Source: Variovorax sp. SG517
GTDB taxonomy: Bacteria > Pseudomonadota > Gammaproteobacteria > Burkholderiales > Burkholderiaceae_C
DNA length: 64,000 bases
Assembly (NCBI RefSeq): GCF_013376045.1
Contig: NZ_JABMJG010000010.1
Span: forward strand, 62,001 to 126,000
Reading direction: 5' to 3'
In this document: piece by piece, positions 50,720 to 59,916 of the stretch
Position numbering within the stretch: the stretch's first letter is position 1
Layout: the number at the start of each line of letters is the position of its first letter
The notes under the pieces: model-generated
The model's database searches: none
What the model saw: the letters and a program-made list of their open reading frames with translations, nothing else
Told to the model about the DNA's origin: nothing
Position numbers and translations under genes: made by a program

Positions 50720-51523
50720 TCAGAGCCAGTAGACGACGCGGCGGCGGTACTTCGAGAACACGAAGACCGCAAGAATCAAGCACAGCGCCGTCCAGAACAG
50801 GATGCCGATCCAGCTGTGGATATGCGCGGTGCCGCCCATCAGGGGCGTGCGAAGCAGGTCCAGCATCTGTGCGAAGGGGTTCCACAGCACGTACTTGGCG
50901 CGGCCGGGGAGGTTCTCGGGCAGCCAGAAGACCGGCGTGAGGAACATCAGCATTTGCATCACGCTGGTGACGATCTGGGTGACGTCGCGGTAGCGCGTGC
51001 AGATCAGGCCCAGCAGCAGGCCGAGGGCATGCGCGTTGATGATCAGGACGACAAAGGCCGGTACTACCATCAGTACGGACCAGGACAGCGAGACACCTGC
51101 CCAGATTGCTACCGGAATGTAGAGCACGATCTGGTGCGCGAACTGGATCAGGTTGCGTGCCAGACTGCGCCAGACGAACAGGCTGATCGGAAAGTAACCC
51201 TGCTTGAGATAGTTGGACGATCCGACGAAGGCATTGCATGCATCCGTCACGATGCTCGAGAAGAAGGCCCAGAAGATGATGCCCAGCGCCAGGTGAGGGA
51301 AGAAGCGTGAAAGCTCGCTGCCGAACAGCGAACTGTACAGCGGCCCCATGCCAGCGATCATCACGCCCATGCTCAGCGTGAGCCACATCGGCCCGAGCAT
51401 CGAGCGGCGATAGCGCAGAACGATGTCGAACCAGGCGAGCGTCCACCAGATGTCTGTGCGGCGGGTGCCCTGCCACCAGTCGGACAGTGCGCTTCGATGA
51501 AGATTGGAGTGGACTTGACTCAT
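50720..51523 (-). CDS. wzm: ABC exporter permease, Wzm-like
   Basis: 267 residues from the ATG at 51521-51523. Six membrane helices: the first after WFDIVLRYRRSMLGPMWLTL, the classic cytoplasmic entry motif R-Y-R-x-S-x-L-G of ABC-2 polysaccharide permeases, then LALGIIFWAFFSSIVTDA, LVWRSL-type loops and ICTRYRDVTQIVTSVMQMLMFLTPVFWLPE. It forms the channel that moves the undecaprenyl-linked chain across the inner membrane with wzt. Its start overlaps the manC stop (ATGA); three bases separate it from wzt. Confidence 0.93.
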   Translation of the reverse strand: MSQVHSNLHRSALSDWWQGTRRTDIWWTLAWFDIVLRYRRSMLGPMWLTLSMGVMIAGMGPLYSSLFGSELSRFFPHLALGIIFWAFFSSIVTDACNAFVGSSNYLKQGYFPISLFVWRSLARNLIQFAHQIVLYIPVAIWAGVSLSWSVLMVVPAFVVLIINAHALGLLLGLICTRYRDVTQIVTSVMQMLMFLTPVFWLPENLPGRAKYVLWNPFAQMLDLLRTPLMGGTAHIHSWIGILFWTALCLILAVFVFSKYRRRVVYWL

Positions 51524-52938
51524 GTACGGCCGTAGGTGTCTGCAAGGCGGACGATGTCGTCCTCGCCCAGGTACCCGCCGCATTGGACTTCGATGAGCAC
51601 CAGTTCGTCATCGCCGATGTTGGTCAGGCGATGTTTTTCCTTCAGGGGAATGTAGCGATATTGGCCGGGTAGGGTTTCGTACTCGGTTTCTCCGATCTGC
51701 ACGATGCCACGGCCCTGCACCACCACCCAGTGTTCCGCGCGCTGATGGTGATACTGCAGCGACAACGCCTCGCCGGGCCGCACCGTGATGCGCTTGACCT
51801 TGTAGCCTTCTTCCTCCTTCAGGGAGGCATAGGTTCCCCAGGGGCGATGGACGACCGGCGGAAGGTGCACAGTCTCGTGCTTGCGGGCCTTGAGTACGTC
51901 GACGACCTTCTTCACCTTCTGCGCGCTGTCCTTGTGAAGCACCAGCAGCGCATCGGGCGTGTCGACGATCACGAGGTCGTGGACCCCTACGGTGGCGACG
52001 ACCTTCGGGCCATAGCTTTCCACCTGTACGTGCGTGCCCGTGGTATCGAGAGCAACGACATCGTCGGGGAGGGTGTTGCCGCTGGCGTCCGGCGTCAGCG
52101 CATTGGAGACTGCGGGCCAGGAGCCCACGTCGCTCCACCCGAACTTGGCGGGGACGACATGCACGTTGGAAGCGTGTTCCAGCACCGCGTAGTCGATGCT
52201 GATGTCTGGCTGCAGGCCGAACGCGTGCAAATCGAAGTTGACCGAGTTGCCTGCGGATTTCGAGGTCTCCAGCGCATGCCGCGCCGCCCGGATGACATCG
52301 GGGGCGTGTTTCTCGAGTGCTGCGACAATCGTGTCGGCCGTGAAGGCGAACATGCCGCTGTTCCAGTAGTAGCGGCCCGTGGCCAGGTACTTCTGCGCGG
52401 TTTCGAGGTCGGGTTTCTCGACGAAACGCTTGACCGCCTGGCTCTCGCGCGAGACATGTTCGACTTCGATGTAGCCGAAGCCGGTATCGGGGCTCGTGGG
52501 GCTCACGCCGAACACGACGAGGTTGCCTTCCTGCGCCAAACGGAAGGCTTCGGTGGCGCTTGCGACAAAAGCCTCCACGTCCGGGACGAGGTGGTCCGCG
52601 GACAGGACAAGCATCACCGTGTCGCCGCTGAACTGGCGAACACACTGAAGTGCGGCCAGCGCAATCGCCGGGCCGGTATTGCGCCCCTTGGGTTCGAGGA
52701 GAAAAGTCGTCGATGGCGGGTCGCTCATCTGCCCGAGCACGTCTTTTGTCAGGAACAGGTGATCCTTGTTGGTCACAACCATCAGGTCACCGGTGCCGCA
52801 GGCCTGCCCGCGTTCGACGGCCTGTTGAAGCAGCGTGGAATCACCAAGCTTCATGAACGGCTTGGGAAAGGCCTGGCGCGAAGCAGGCCAGAGCCTGGAA
52901 CCGGCGCCTCCCGAAAGCACCACAGAGAGTAGCCTCAT
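51520..52938 (-). CDS. manC: Mannose-1-phosphate guanylyltransferase / mannose-6-phosphate isomerase
   Basis: 472 residues. The N-terminal nucleotidyltransferase begins VVLSGGAGSRLWPASRQAFPKPF and contains FVEKPDLETAQKYL (GMP-contact F-V-E-K-P) and WNSGMFAF. The C-terminal type II phosphomannose isomerase cupin has HRPWGTYASLKEEEGYKVKRI and SLQYHHQRAEHWVVVQG (H-x-H-x-R-x-E-x-W). It makes mannose-6-phosphate and GDP-mannose for gmd/rmd. AAAGGA lies a few bases before the ATG. First gene of manC-wzm-wzt; no phosphomannomutase gene is in the window. Confidence 0.96.
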   Translation of the reverse strand: MRLLSVVLSGGAGSRLWPASRQAFPKPFMKLGDSTLLQQAVERGQACGTGDLMVVTNKDHLFLTKDVLGQMSDPPSTTFLLEPKGRNTGPAIALAALQCVRQFSGDTVMLVLSADHLVPDVEAFVASATEAFRLAQEGNLVVFGVSPTSPDTGFGYIEVEHVSRESQAVKRFVEKPDLETAQKYLATGRYYWNSGMFAFTADTIVAALEKHAPDVIRAARHALETSKSAGNSVNFDLHAFGLQPDISIDYAVLEHASNVHVVPAKFGWSDVGSWPAVSNALTPDASGNTLPDDVVALDTTGTHVQVESYGPKVVATVGVHDLVIVDTPDALLVLHKDSAQKVKKVVDVLKARKHETVHLPPVVHRPWGTYASLKEEEGYKVKRITVRPGEALSLQYHHQRAEHWVVVQGRGIVQIGETEYETLPGQYRYIPLKEKHRLTNIGDDELVLIEVQCGGYLGEDDIVRLADTYGRT

Positions 52939-53158
52939 CGTTTTCCTTTAGCTTTTTAACCGGCCAATTTTAAGGGAGCCCTCCGGGGGACCTGGCGGGG
53001 CGGACGAAACGTCGGCCTTCGGCCCTCCTTGTTGAAGCTGGTTGCGCAGATAATCCCCTCCCGCAAGGCCCGCGACGCCAGGTTCCGGCATCGCCCCGGC
53101 TGATTCCGCTTTTCCTCAAGGCTCCGCCCGCATGCCGCGCGGGGTGCCCAATCTCTCT

Positions 53159-55021
53159 ATGAAATCTGTCTATCGATTCATCCTCGGCCTGGCCGGACTC
53201 TGGCAAGGACCCGGAATGATGGGGCGCGTGCAGCGGGCATGGCGAATGTTCAACAAGTCGGGCTGGCCGGGCATCCGTTGGGAACTGGGACGGCGATTCG
53301 GTGGCTACAACGACTACACGAAGTGGGTGCAGCGCTACGACACCCTCACTCCGGAACTGCGCGAGAGGATCGCCCGGCGCGTTGCCGCCATGACCGACCG
53401 GCCGCTGATCTCGGTCGTGATGCCCACCTACAACCCCAACCCGGCCTGGCTGCGCGAAGCGATCGAGTCGGTGCGCGGCCAGATCTATCCGAACTGGGAG
53501 CTCTGCATCGCGGACGACGCATCCCCTTCGGCGGAGGTGCGCGAGATCCTCAAGTCGTACAGCGAGAGCGACCCACGCATCAAGGTGGTGTTCCGTCCGA
53601 AGAACGGCCACATCTCGGCCGCGTCCAACAGCGCGCTCGAACTGGTCTCCGGCCCTTGGGTGGCGCTCATGGACCACGACGACCTGCTGCCGGCCCATGC
53701 GCTCTTCTGGGTGGCCGATTGCATCGCGGCCCATCCCGACGTGAAGCTGATCTATTCGGACGAAGACAAGGTCGACGAGGGCGGCCACCGTTTCGGTCCT
53801 TATTTCAAGTCCGACTGGAACGTCGATCTCTTCCGCTCGCAGAACATGTTCAGCCACCTGGGCGTGCTCTCGACCGAGCTCATGCGCTCCGTCGGCGGCT
53901 TCCGCGTGGGCATGGAAGGCTCGCAGGACTGGGACCTCGTACTGCGGTGCATGGAGCGCGTCGACCCGGGGCAGATCCGCCACATTCCGCGCGTTCTGTA
54001 CCACTGGCGCGTGCACGTGGAGAGCACGGCCAAGTCGATGAACGCCAAGCCCTATGCCGCCCTCGCAGGCGAGCGCGCGCTGAACGAGCATTTCGAGCGC
54101 ACCGGTGTTCGTGCCACGGCGGAGCACCTCGATTTCGGCTACCGGGTGCATTACGCCTTGCCCGATGTCTTACCGTTGGTTTCCGTGATCATCCCGACGC
54201 GCAACGCCCTGCAGCTCACGCGGCAGTGCGTGCAGTCGATCCTCGAGAAGACCAGCTACTCAAACTACGAGATCATCATTGTCGACAACGGCTCTGATGA
54301 TCCCGACACCCTGGCCTGGTTCAAGCGCATCGCTGCCGAGAAGCCCAAGGTCCGCGTGCTGCGGGACGATCGCGACTTCAATTACGCGGCGCTGAACAAT
54401 GGCGCCGTTGCTGTGGCCAACGGCGAGCTCGTGGCGCTGGTCAACAACGACATCGAAGTCATCACGCCTGATTGGCTCAGCGAGATGGTCAGTCTTGCGC
54501 TGCAGCCGGGCGTCGGGGCGGTGGGTGCGCGGCTGTGGTTTCCTAACAGGACGCTGCAGCACGCGGGCGTGATCCTCGGCGTAGGCGGCATTGCCGCCCA
54601 CTCGCATCGCCGCATGCCGATGGGCCGCGAAGGCTATGCCGGCCGCGCGGCGCTGATCCAGACGCTCTCGGCGGTCACCGCGGCCTGCCTCGTGATCCGC
54701 AAGAGCCACTACCTGGAGGTCGGCGGGCTCGACGAGGTGCACCTGAAGGAGTCCTTCAACGACATCGACTTCTGCCTGCGCCTGCGCGAAGCGGGTCTGC
54801 GCAACGTCTGGACGCCCTATGCGGAGCTGTTCCACCACGAGTCCGCGACGCGCGCCAAGGATGTCTCGCCGCAGAAGCAGGCGCAGTTCCAGGAAGAGTC
54901 CGCCTACATGCACAAGCGCTGGGGCGACCTGATCCAGAACGACCCCGCCTACAGCCCCAACCTCATGCTGGCCCGGGAGGACTTCAGCTACGCCTGGCCC
55001 CCCCGCGTGGCTCCGGTCTGA
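53159..55021 (+). CDS. Tandem GT2 glycosyltransferase
   Basis: 620 residues from the ATG at 53159 (MKSVYRFILGLAGLW); an alternative ATG lies nine codons upstream at 53132, and neither has a strong ribosome site. Two GT2 units: the first starts at PLISVVMPTYNPNPAWLREA with LMDHDDLLPAHAL, the D-x-D region, the second at PLVSVIIPTRNALQLTRQCV with VDNGSDD and LVNNDIEVI, then LKESFNDIDFCLRLREAGL. Such two-domain proteins alternate two transfers, often rhamnose or GlcNAc. It is followed by a second GT2 gene after ten bases, so both are one transcription unit. Confidence 0.9.
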   Translation: MKSVYRFILGLAGLWQGPGMMGRVQRAWRMFNKSGWPGIRWELGRRFGGYNDYTKWVQRYDTLTPELRERIARRVAAMTDRPLISVVMPTYNPNPAWLREAIESVRGQIYPNWELCIADDASPSAEVREILKSYSESDPRIKVVFRPKNGHISAASNSALELVSGPWVALMDHDDLLPAHALFWVADCIAAHPDVKLIYSDEDKVDEGGHRFGPYFKSDWNVDLFRSQNMFSHLGVLSTELMRSVGGFRVGMEGSQDWDLVLRCMERVDPGQIRHIPRVLYHWRVHVESTAKSMNAKPYAALAGERALNEHFERTGVRATAEHLDFGYRVHYALPDVLPLVSVIIPTRNALQLTRQCVQSILEKTSYSNYEIIIVDNGSDDPDTLAWFKRIAAEKPKVRVLRDDRDFNYAALNNGAVAVANGELVALVNNDIEVITPDWLSEMVSLALQPGVGAVGARLWFPNRTLQHAGVILGVGGIAAHSHRRMPMGREGYAGRAALIQTLSAVTAACLVIRKSHYLEVGGLDEVHLKESFNDIDFCLRLREAGLRNVWTPYAELFHHESATRAKDVSPQKQAQFQEESAYMHKRWGDLIQNDPAYSPNLMLAREDFSYAWPPRVAPV

Positions 55022-55031
55022 TCGAGGTCCG

Positions 55032-56015
55032 ATGCCCCTCGCAGTCTCCGTCGCCCTCTGCACCCGCAACGGCGCACGCTACCTTCCCGAGCAGCTGCGC
55101 AGCATCTGCGCGCAGGAGCCGCTGCCGCAGGAGATCGTCGTCTCCGACGACGGCTCCACCGACGACACCCTCGCCGTCATGCGCGACACCCTCGCCCAGT
55201 GCGGCGTGGCCGACCGCATCGCGCTGCGCGTGTTCAGCAATTCGCCGCCGCTGGGCGTCACCCGCAATTTCGAGCAGGCGGTGCGCGCCTGCAGCCACGA
55301 CCTCATCGCGCTGTGCGACCAGGACGACGTCTGGCACGCCGGGCGGCTGGCGCGCATGGTGGCGCAGTTCGAGGCGCGGCCCGACCTGCTGCTGCTGCAT
55401 ACCGACGCCCGCTTGGTCGACGGCGACCTGAAGCCGCTGGGCTCCACGCTCTTCCATGCGCTCGAGGTGCAGCCGGCCGAGCTGAAGGCCATCGCGAGCG
55501 GCGAGGCCTTCGGTGTGCTGCAGCGGCGCAATCTGGTGACCGGCGCGACGACGATGTTCCGAAAAACCTTGCTCGAGTCCGCGTTGCCGTTCGCGCCCGA
55601 ATGGGTGCACGACGAATGGCTGGCCGCTGTGGCCGCGGCCACCGGCCGCATGGACGTGCTGCCCGAGCCGACCATCGACTATCGCCAGCACGGCAACAAC
55701 CAGATCGGCGCGCGTCGGCTGACGCTGTCCGAGAAGATGGCGAAGGCCTTCGAGAAGCGGGGCGACAAGCATGTGGCGCGGCTGCGGCGGGCCGAGGCGC
55801 TGCTGCAGCGGCTGCAGCAGCTCGGCGACCGCGTGCGGCCGGGCTGCCTGGATGCGCAGCGCGCCAAGGTCGCGCATCAGCGGTTCAGGGCCGGATTGCC
55901 GGCGGCGCGTCCGCTGCGTCTGCTGCCGATCCTTCTGGAGGCCGCGCGCGGCCGCTATGAACGCTTCGGTCGAGGCAGGCAGGCTATCGTTCAGGACGTT
56001 TTCGAGCGCGGCTGA
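55032..56015 (+). CDS. GT2 glycosyltransferase, rhamnosyltransferase-like
   Basis: 327 residues. GT2 domain: SVALCTRNGARYLPEQLRSI, VSDDGSTDDT, LIALCDQDDVWHAGRLARMV. C-D-Q-D-D-V-W is the metal site frequent in transferases acting with dTDP-L-rhamnose or UDP-sugars. YRQHGNNQIGARR follows and the C-terminal third is helical and basic. The start codon lies ten bases after the tandem GT2 stop. With rmlBDAC in the same region, L-rhamnose is a plausible donor, but this cannot be proved from sequence. Confidence 0.88.
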   Translation: MPLAVSVALCTRNGARYLPEQLRSICAQEPLPQEIVVSDDGSTDDTLAVMRDTLAQCGVADRIALRVFSNSPPLGVTRNFEQAVRACSHDLIALCDQDDVWHAGRLARMVAQFEARPDLLLLHTDARLVDGDLKPLGSTLFHALEVQPAELKAIASGEAFGVLQRRNLVTGATTMFRKTLLESALPFAPEWVHDEWLAAVAAATGRMDVLPEPTIDYRQHGNNQIGARRLTLSEKMAKAFEKRGDKHVARLRRAEALLQRLQQLGDRVRPGCLDAQRAKVAHQRFRAGLPAARPLRLLPILLEAARGRYERFGRGRQAIVQDVFERG

Positions 56016-56036
56016 CCGTCTCCGTTGATGGGCCGG

Positions 56037-56786
56037 CTATCGGCCCTGCAGCCGCAGGTATCGCCAGAACGAGGCCGACAGCCACACCTTCAGCAGGCTA
56101 GTCACGTGCCAGTACAGGTATTTCTTGCTGCGATGGCTCTCGCGCTGCGCGTCGTGCCGGGCGAGGAGGTTCTCACCCACCTGCAGCTTCCAGCCCGCCA
56201 GCCGGGTGCGGGCGCAGATGTCGAAGTCTTCGCCGTACATGAAGAACTTCTCGTCGAAGCCGCCGACCTGCCGGTAGGCCTTGCTGCGAAACAGCATGAA
56301 CAGGCCCGGAATCCACGCCGGCACCGTCGGGCGCACGTAGCCGGGCTTTTTTCTTCCGACGATCTCGAGCGGCGTGAGCAGTGCCCGGTGCGGTTCGGGC
56401 TCGGTCTTGCCGGGCTCCAGGATGCGCGGCGTCAGCAGGCCGGCGTCCGCCGCAGCCTGCGCGAGCAGCGGCGACAGCACGTCGTCGTCGAAGCGAATGT
56501 CGGGGTTCAGCACCAGGAACCACTCGGTGCCGCAGCGCTCGAAGGCCTGGTTGTGATTGGCGCCGAAGCCCTTGGGGCTCGCGTTCTCGATCCGCTCCAC
56601 CTCGAAGCCCCAGCTGCGGCCGGCAAGCAGGTCGGCCTCGGGGATGTTCAATGTCAGCAGAACCTTGTCGATGACTGCGCGGCTGTACCTGTCCAGCTGC
56701 TCGAGCAGCGGCAGCACCAGCGCGAGTTGGCCGTGGCTCACGATTGAAACGGTGATCGGGGGGCGGGAGGAGGGGGGCGTGGGCAT
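56037..56786 (-). CDS. GT2 glycosyltransferase, WbbL-like
   Basis: 249 residues. VSIVSHGQLALVLPLLEQLD begins the domain. NHNQAFERCGTEWFLVLNPDIRFDDDVL carries the N-P-D metal site, and GLFMLFRSKAYRQVGGFDEKFFMYGEDFDICARTRLAGW is the acceptor-side motif of WbbL-type rhamnosyltransferases. WbbL adds L-rhamnose to the GlcNAc-PP-undecaprenol made by WecA. The WecA-like gene starts 45 bases away on the opposite strand, which strengthens that reading. Confidence 0.87.
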   Translation of the reverse strand: MPTPPSSRPPITVSIVSHGQLALVLPLLEQLDRYSRAVIDKVLLTLNIPEADLLAGRSWGFEVERIENASPKGFGANHNQAFERCGTEWFLVLNPDIRFDDDVLSPLLAQAAADAGLLTPRILEPGKTEPEPHRALLTPLEIVGRKKPGYVRPTVPAWIPGLFMLFRSKAYRQVGGFDEKFFMYGEDFDICARTRLAGWKLQVGENLLARHDAQRESHRSKKYLYWHVTSLLKVWLSASFWRYLRLQGR

Positions 56787-56831
56787 GGTCTAATTTCGCC
56801 CGGGAATTCTAGGGTTCCCCAACCCCCACAC

Positions 56832-57929
56832 ATGATTGCTCTGATCGTCATCAGTTTCTTCGTCGCCGCCTTCTCGGTCCAGGTGTTCATGCGACGTGCG
56901 CGGCGGCATGCCCGCCTCTACGGCGCCGACATGCCCCAGCGCTTCCACAAGGGCCACGTGCCGCGCCTGGGCGGTGCGGGCATCCTGCTGGGCATGGGGG
57001 CGGCCTGGCTGGCCGCCGGCATCACCGGCACCGACCCGTTCAACGTCTCCTGGCCGGTCACGACCTCGATGCTCACGCTGGTGTGCATCCTGCCGGCGGT
57101 GCTGGGCGGCATCGTCGAGGACGTCACCCAGCGCGTGAAGGTGCGCTACCGGCTGGGGCTGACCATCGGCTCGGCGCTGCTGGTGTGCTGGCTGCTGGGG
57201 CTGGGCGTGGCGCGCACCGGCTTCGAGACGGTCGACGGCTGGCTGGCGATGATTCCCTTTGCCACGGTGATCTTCGCGGCCCTCGCCATCGGCGGCCTGC
57301 CGCACGCCTTCAACATCATCGACGGCTACAACGGGCTCGCGGGCACGGTCGCGGTGCTGGTCTGCCTGGCGATCTCGCACGTGGCCCTGCAGGTCGGCGA
57401 CCGGCAACTGGCCGCCATGGTGATCTGCCTGGTCGGCGCCACCTTCGGCTTTCTGGTGTGGAACTACCCGCGCGGCAAGATCTTCGCCGGCGACGGCGGC
57501 GCCTACGTCTGGGGCATGGTGATCGCCGTGGCCTGCGTGACGCTGGTGCAGCGCCACCGCGTGGTGTCGCCCTGGTTCCCGATGCTGCTGCTGATCTACC
57601 CGGTGTGGGAGACGCTGTTCTCCATCTATCGCAAGCTGGCGCGCGGGCAGTCGCCCGGCACGGCCGACGCGCTGCACTTCCACCAGCTGATCTTCCGCCG
57701 CATCGTGCGCGTGGCCTTTGCGGACGACGAGGCCCGCCAGCTGCTGGCGCGCAACAACCGCACCTCGCCCTACCTGTGGATGTTCGCCGCCCTGTCGGTG
57801 GTGCCGGCGGTGCTGTTCTGGAACAACACCATCGTGCTGATGTTCTTCTGCCTGCTGTTCGTCACGACCTACGTGGGTGCGTACCTGATGATCGTGCGCT
57901 TCAAGGTCCCGCGCTGGCTGCGGCCATGA
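56832..57929 (+). CDS. WecA/MraY-family undecaprenyl-phosphate sugar-1-phosphate transferase
   Basis: 365 residues, about eleven membrane helices. Family motifs: GHVPRLGGAGILLGM (41-55, the P-R-x-G-G loop), a G-I-V-E-D motif with E96-D97 where most members have Asp-Asp, NIIDGYNGLAG (161-171), FAGDGGAYVWG (218-228) and LHFHQLIFRR, the histidine motif. It transfers a HexNAc-1-phosphate to undecaprenyl phosphate and so starts the glycan. The Glu for Asp change at 96 is conservative but worth noting. It could also be called a general MraY-family glycosyltransferase. Confidence 0.88.
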   Translation: MIALIVISFFVAAFSVQVFMRRARRHARLYGADMPQRFHKGHVPRLGGAGILLGMGAAWLAAGITGTDPFNVSWPVTTSMLTLVCILPAVLGGIVEDVTQRVKVRYRLGLTIGSALLVCWLLGLGVARTGFETVDGWLAMIPFATVIFAALAIGGLPHAFNIIDGYNGLAGTVAVLVCLAISHVALQVGDRQLAAMVICLVGATFGFLVWNYPRGKIFAGDGGAYVWGMVIAVACVTLVQRHRVVSPWFPMLLLIYPVWETLFSIYRKLARGQSPGTADALHFHQLIFRRIVRVAFADDEARQLLARNNRTSPYLWMFAALSVVPAVLFWNNTIVLMFFCLLFVTTYVGAYLMIVRFKVPRWLRP

Positions 57930-57939
57930 ACAGGCACCC

Positions 57940-58060
57940 CCCCAGGCTTCGCGCACTTCGTGTCGCTGCGCCAACCCCCTTGCAGGGGGCAACACCGGTG
58001 GCCCGGCAAAGCCGGTTCCACGGTGTTTCCCGCGAAGTCAGTCAGTCGGCTGTCACCGGG
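57940..58060. repeat. Intergenic hairpin repeat between the WecA-like gene and argB
   Basis: The gap carries CTTCGCGCACTTCGTG, then CCCCC/GGGGG around TTGCA at 57975-57989. A strong imperfect hairpin at 57991-58027 pairs AACACCG with CGGTGTT and, further in, CCGGC with GCCGG around AAA. Its outer arm ends in GTGTTT, so it may end the upstream transcript. From memory, this combination recurs in Comamonadaceae intergenic regions, hence the repeat call. Confidence 0.5.
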
Positions 58061-58117
58061 ATTGCGCGAGAATTTGAGCCTCACCTGATCGTCCACCGCT
58101 TCGGAGCCTGACCGCCC

Positions 58118-59011
58118 ATGACCGACCCCGTCCTCAACATCCCCCCGCGCGACAAGGCCGAGATTCTGGCCCAGGCGCTGCCGTACATCCGCAAGTTCCA
58201 CGGCAAGACCATCGTCATCAAGTACGGCGGCAACGCCATGACCGACCCGGCGCTGCAGGCCGACTTCGCCGAAGACGTGGTGCTGCTCAAGCTGGTGGGC
58301 ATGAACCCGGTGGTGGTGCACGGCGGCGGCCCGCAGATCGAAGCGGCGCTCAACCGCCTGGGCAAGAAGGGCAGCTTCATCCAGGGCATGCGCGTGACCG
58401 ACGCCGAGACCATGGAAGTCGTCGAATGGGTGCTGGCCGGCGAGGTGCAGCAGGACATCGTGGGCCTGATCAACCAGGCCGGCGGCAAGGCCGTGGGCCT
58501 CACGGGTCGCGACGGCGGCCTGATCCGCGCGCAGAAGCTCAAGATGGCCGACCGCAACGACCCCAACCTGCACCACGACGTGGGCCAGGTCGGCGACATC
58601 GTCTCCATCGACCCCAGCGTGGTCAAGGCGCTGCAGGACGACGCCTTCATCCCGGTGGTCAGCCCCATCGGCTTCGGCGAGGAGAACGAGAGCTACAACA
58701 TCAACGCCGACGTCGTCGCAGGCAAGCTCGCCACCGTGCTCAAGGCCGAGAAGCTGATGCTGCTGACCAACACGCCCGGCGTGCTCGACAAGGACGGCAA
58801 GCTGCTCACCAACCTGAGCGCCCGCGAGATCGACGACCTGTTCGCCGACGGCACCATCTCCGGTGGCATGCTGCCGAAGATCGAAGGCGCGCTCGACGCG
58901 GCCAAGAGCGGCGTGAACGCGGTGCACATCATCGACGGCCGCGTGCCGCACGCGATGCTGCTGGAGATCCTGACCGACCAGGCCTACGGGACGATGATCC
59001 GCGCCCGTTGA
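58118..59011 (+). CDS. argB: Acetylglutamate kinase
   Basis: 297 residues. Amino-acid kinase fold: TIVIKYGGNAMTD (residues about 31-43), VVVHGGGPQIEAAL, GLTGRDGGLIRAQKL, INADVVAGKLATVL and GGMLPKIEGALDA are the ArgB nucleotide and N-acetylglutamate sites. It makes N-acetylglutamyl-5-phosphate in arginine synthesis. Length and motifs are normal. The LTNTPGVLDK loop indicates a typical arginine-regulated form, although feedback residues cannot be judged by sight. Sixty-eight bases separate it from slmA. Confidence 0.97.
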   Translation: MTDPVLNIPPRDKAEILAQALPYIRKFHGKTIVIKYGGNAMTDPALQADFAEDVVLLKLVGMNPVVVHGGGPQIEAALNRLGKKGSFIQGMRVTDAETMEVVEWVLAGEVQQDIVGLINQAGGKAVGLTGRDGGLIRAQKLKMADRNDPNLHHDVGQVGDIVSIDPSVVKALQDDAFIPVVSPIGFGEENESYNINADVVAGKLATVLKAEKLMLLTNTPGVLDKDGKLLTNLSAREIDDLFADGTISGGMLPKIEGALDAAKSGVNAVHIIDGRVPHAMLLEILTDQAYGTMIRAR

Positions 59012-59079
59012 GCCCGGCGTGGGCGCGTGCTCACTGCGCTGTGCGAGAATCAATTGATTACATCTTTGCACGCGCTCCC

Positions 59080-59730
59080 ATGCAGAACGAAGAGACGACC
59101 AGTGCTTCCGGCGTAGAGACTCCTGCGGAAACGACCACTCCCCCGGCGCGCAAGCGGCCGAAGCCGGGCGAGCGGCGCGTGCAGATCCTGCAGGCGCTCG
59201 CCTCCATGCTGGAGCAGCCAGGTGCCGAGCGGGTCACCACTGCCGCGCTGGCCGCGCGGCTCGAAGTGAGCGAGGCCGCGCTCTATCGCCATTTCGCGAG
59301 CAAGGCCCAGATGTTCGAGGGCCTGATCGACTTCATCGAGCAGAGCGTCTTCACGCTGGTCAACCAGATCCTGGAGCGCGAGGGCGCCACCGGCGCCCAG
59401 CAGGCCGCCCGCATCCTCACGCTGCTCGTGCAGTTCGCCGAGCGCAACCCCGGCATGACCCGCGTCATGGTGGGCGACGCGCTGGTCTACGAGAACGAGC
59501 GCCTGCAGCAGCGCATGAACCAGTTCTTCGACAAGATCGAATCCACGCTGCGCCAGGTGCTTCGCGGGGCCGCCGCGGCCGACGGCTCGGCCACGCCCAG
59601 CGTCGATGCGCAGGTGCGCGCAGCGGCGCTCACCGCCTTCGTGGTGGGGCAGCTGCAGCGCTTCGCGCGCTCGGGCTTCCGCCGCGCGCCTTCAGAGCAT
59701 CTCGAAGCGACGATCGCGCTGATCGTCTGA
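59080..59730 (+). CDS. slmA: TetR-family nucleoid occlusion factor SlmA
   Basis: 216 residues from the ATG at 59080. A Thr/Pro-rich N-terminus (to about 25) precedes the TetR helix-turn-helix: RRVQILQALASMLEQPGAERVTTAALAARLEVSEAALYRHFASKAQMFEGLIDFIEQ. The long TetR-type C-terminus has NPGMTRVMVGDALVYENERLQQRMNQFFDKIES, which is characteristic of SlmA. SlmA binds DNA sites over the nucleoid and blocks FtsZ assembly there. The argB-slmA order is common in Burkholderiales, supporting the name. Confidence 0.92.
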   Translation: MQNEETTSASGVETPAETTTPPARKRPKPGERRVQILQALASMLEQPGAERVTTAALAARLEVSEAALYRHFASKAQMFEGLIDFIEQSVFTLVNQILEREGATGAQQAARILTLLVQFAERNPGMTRVMVGDALVYENERLQQRMNQFFDKIESTLRQVLRGAAAADGSATPSVDAQVRAAALTAFVVGQLQRFARSGFRRAPSEHLEATIALIV

Positions 59731-59916
59731 GGGTACCCCGCGCAGGGTACTGACCGGCTCGCCTCGCGCCTTCCGGCGGCGTAGCATCGTCCACAGGCCC
59801 TTGCCGCCGGACCCGGCGGCAAGCCGGTGTTTGCGCGGTTTCCTTCGCGGAGGGCGGAAGCATGAGCCATGGCACGGTCGGTCCGGTGGAGCCCCGCCTG
59901 TCGCGGGTGTCCGCGC

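Noticed and set aside
31370..58000. Insertion sequences or phage genes bordering the polysaccharide region
   Set aside because: I found no transposase, integrase or terminal inverted repeats despite the compositional change.
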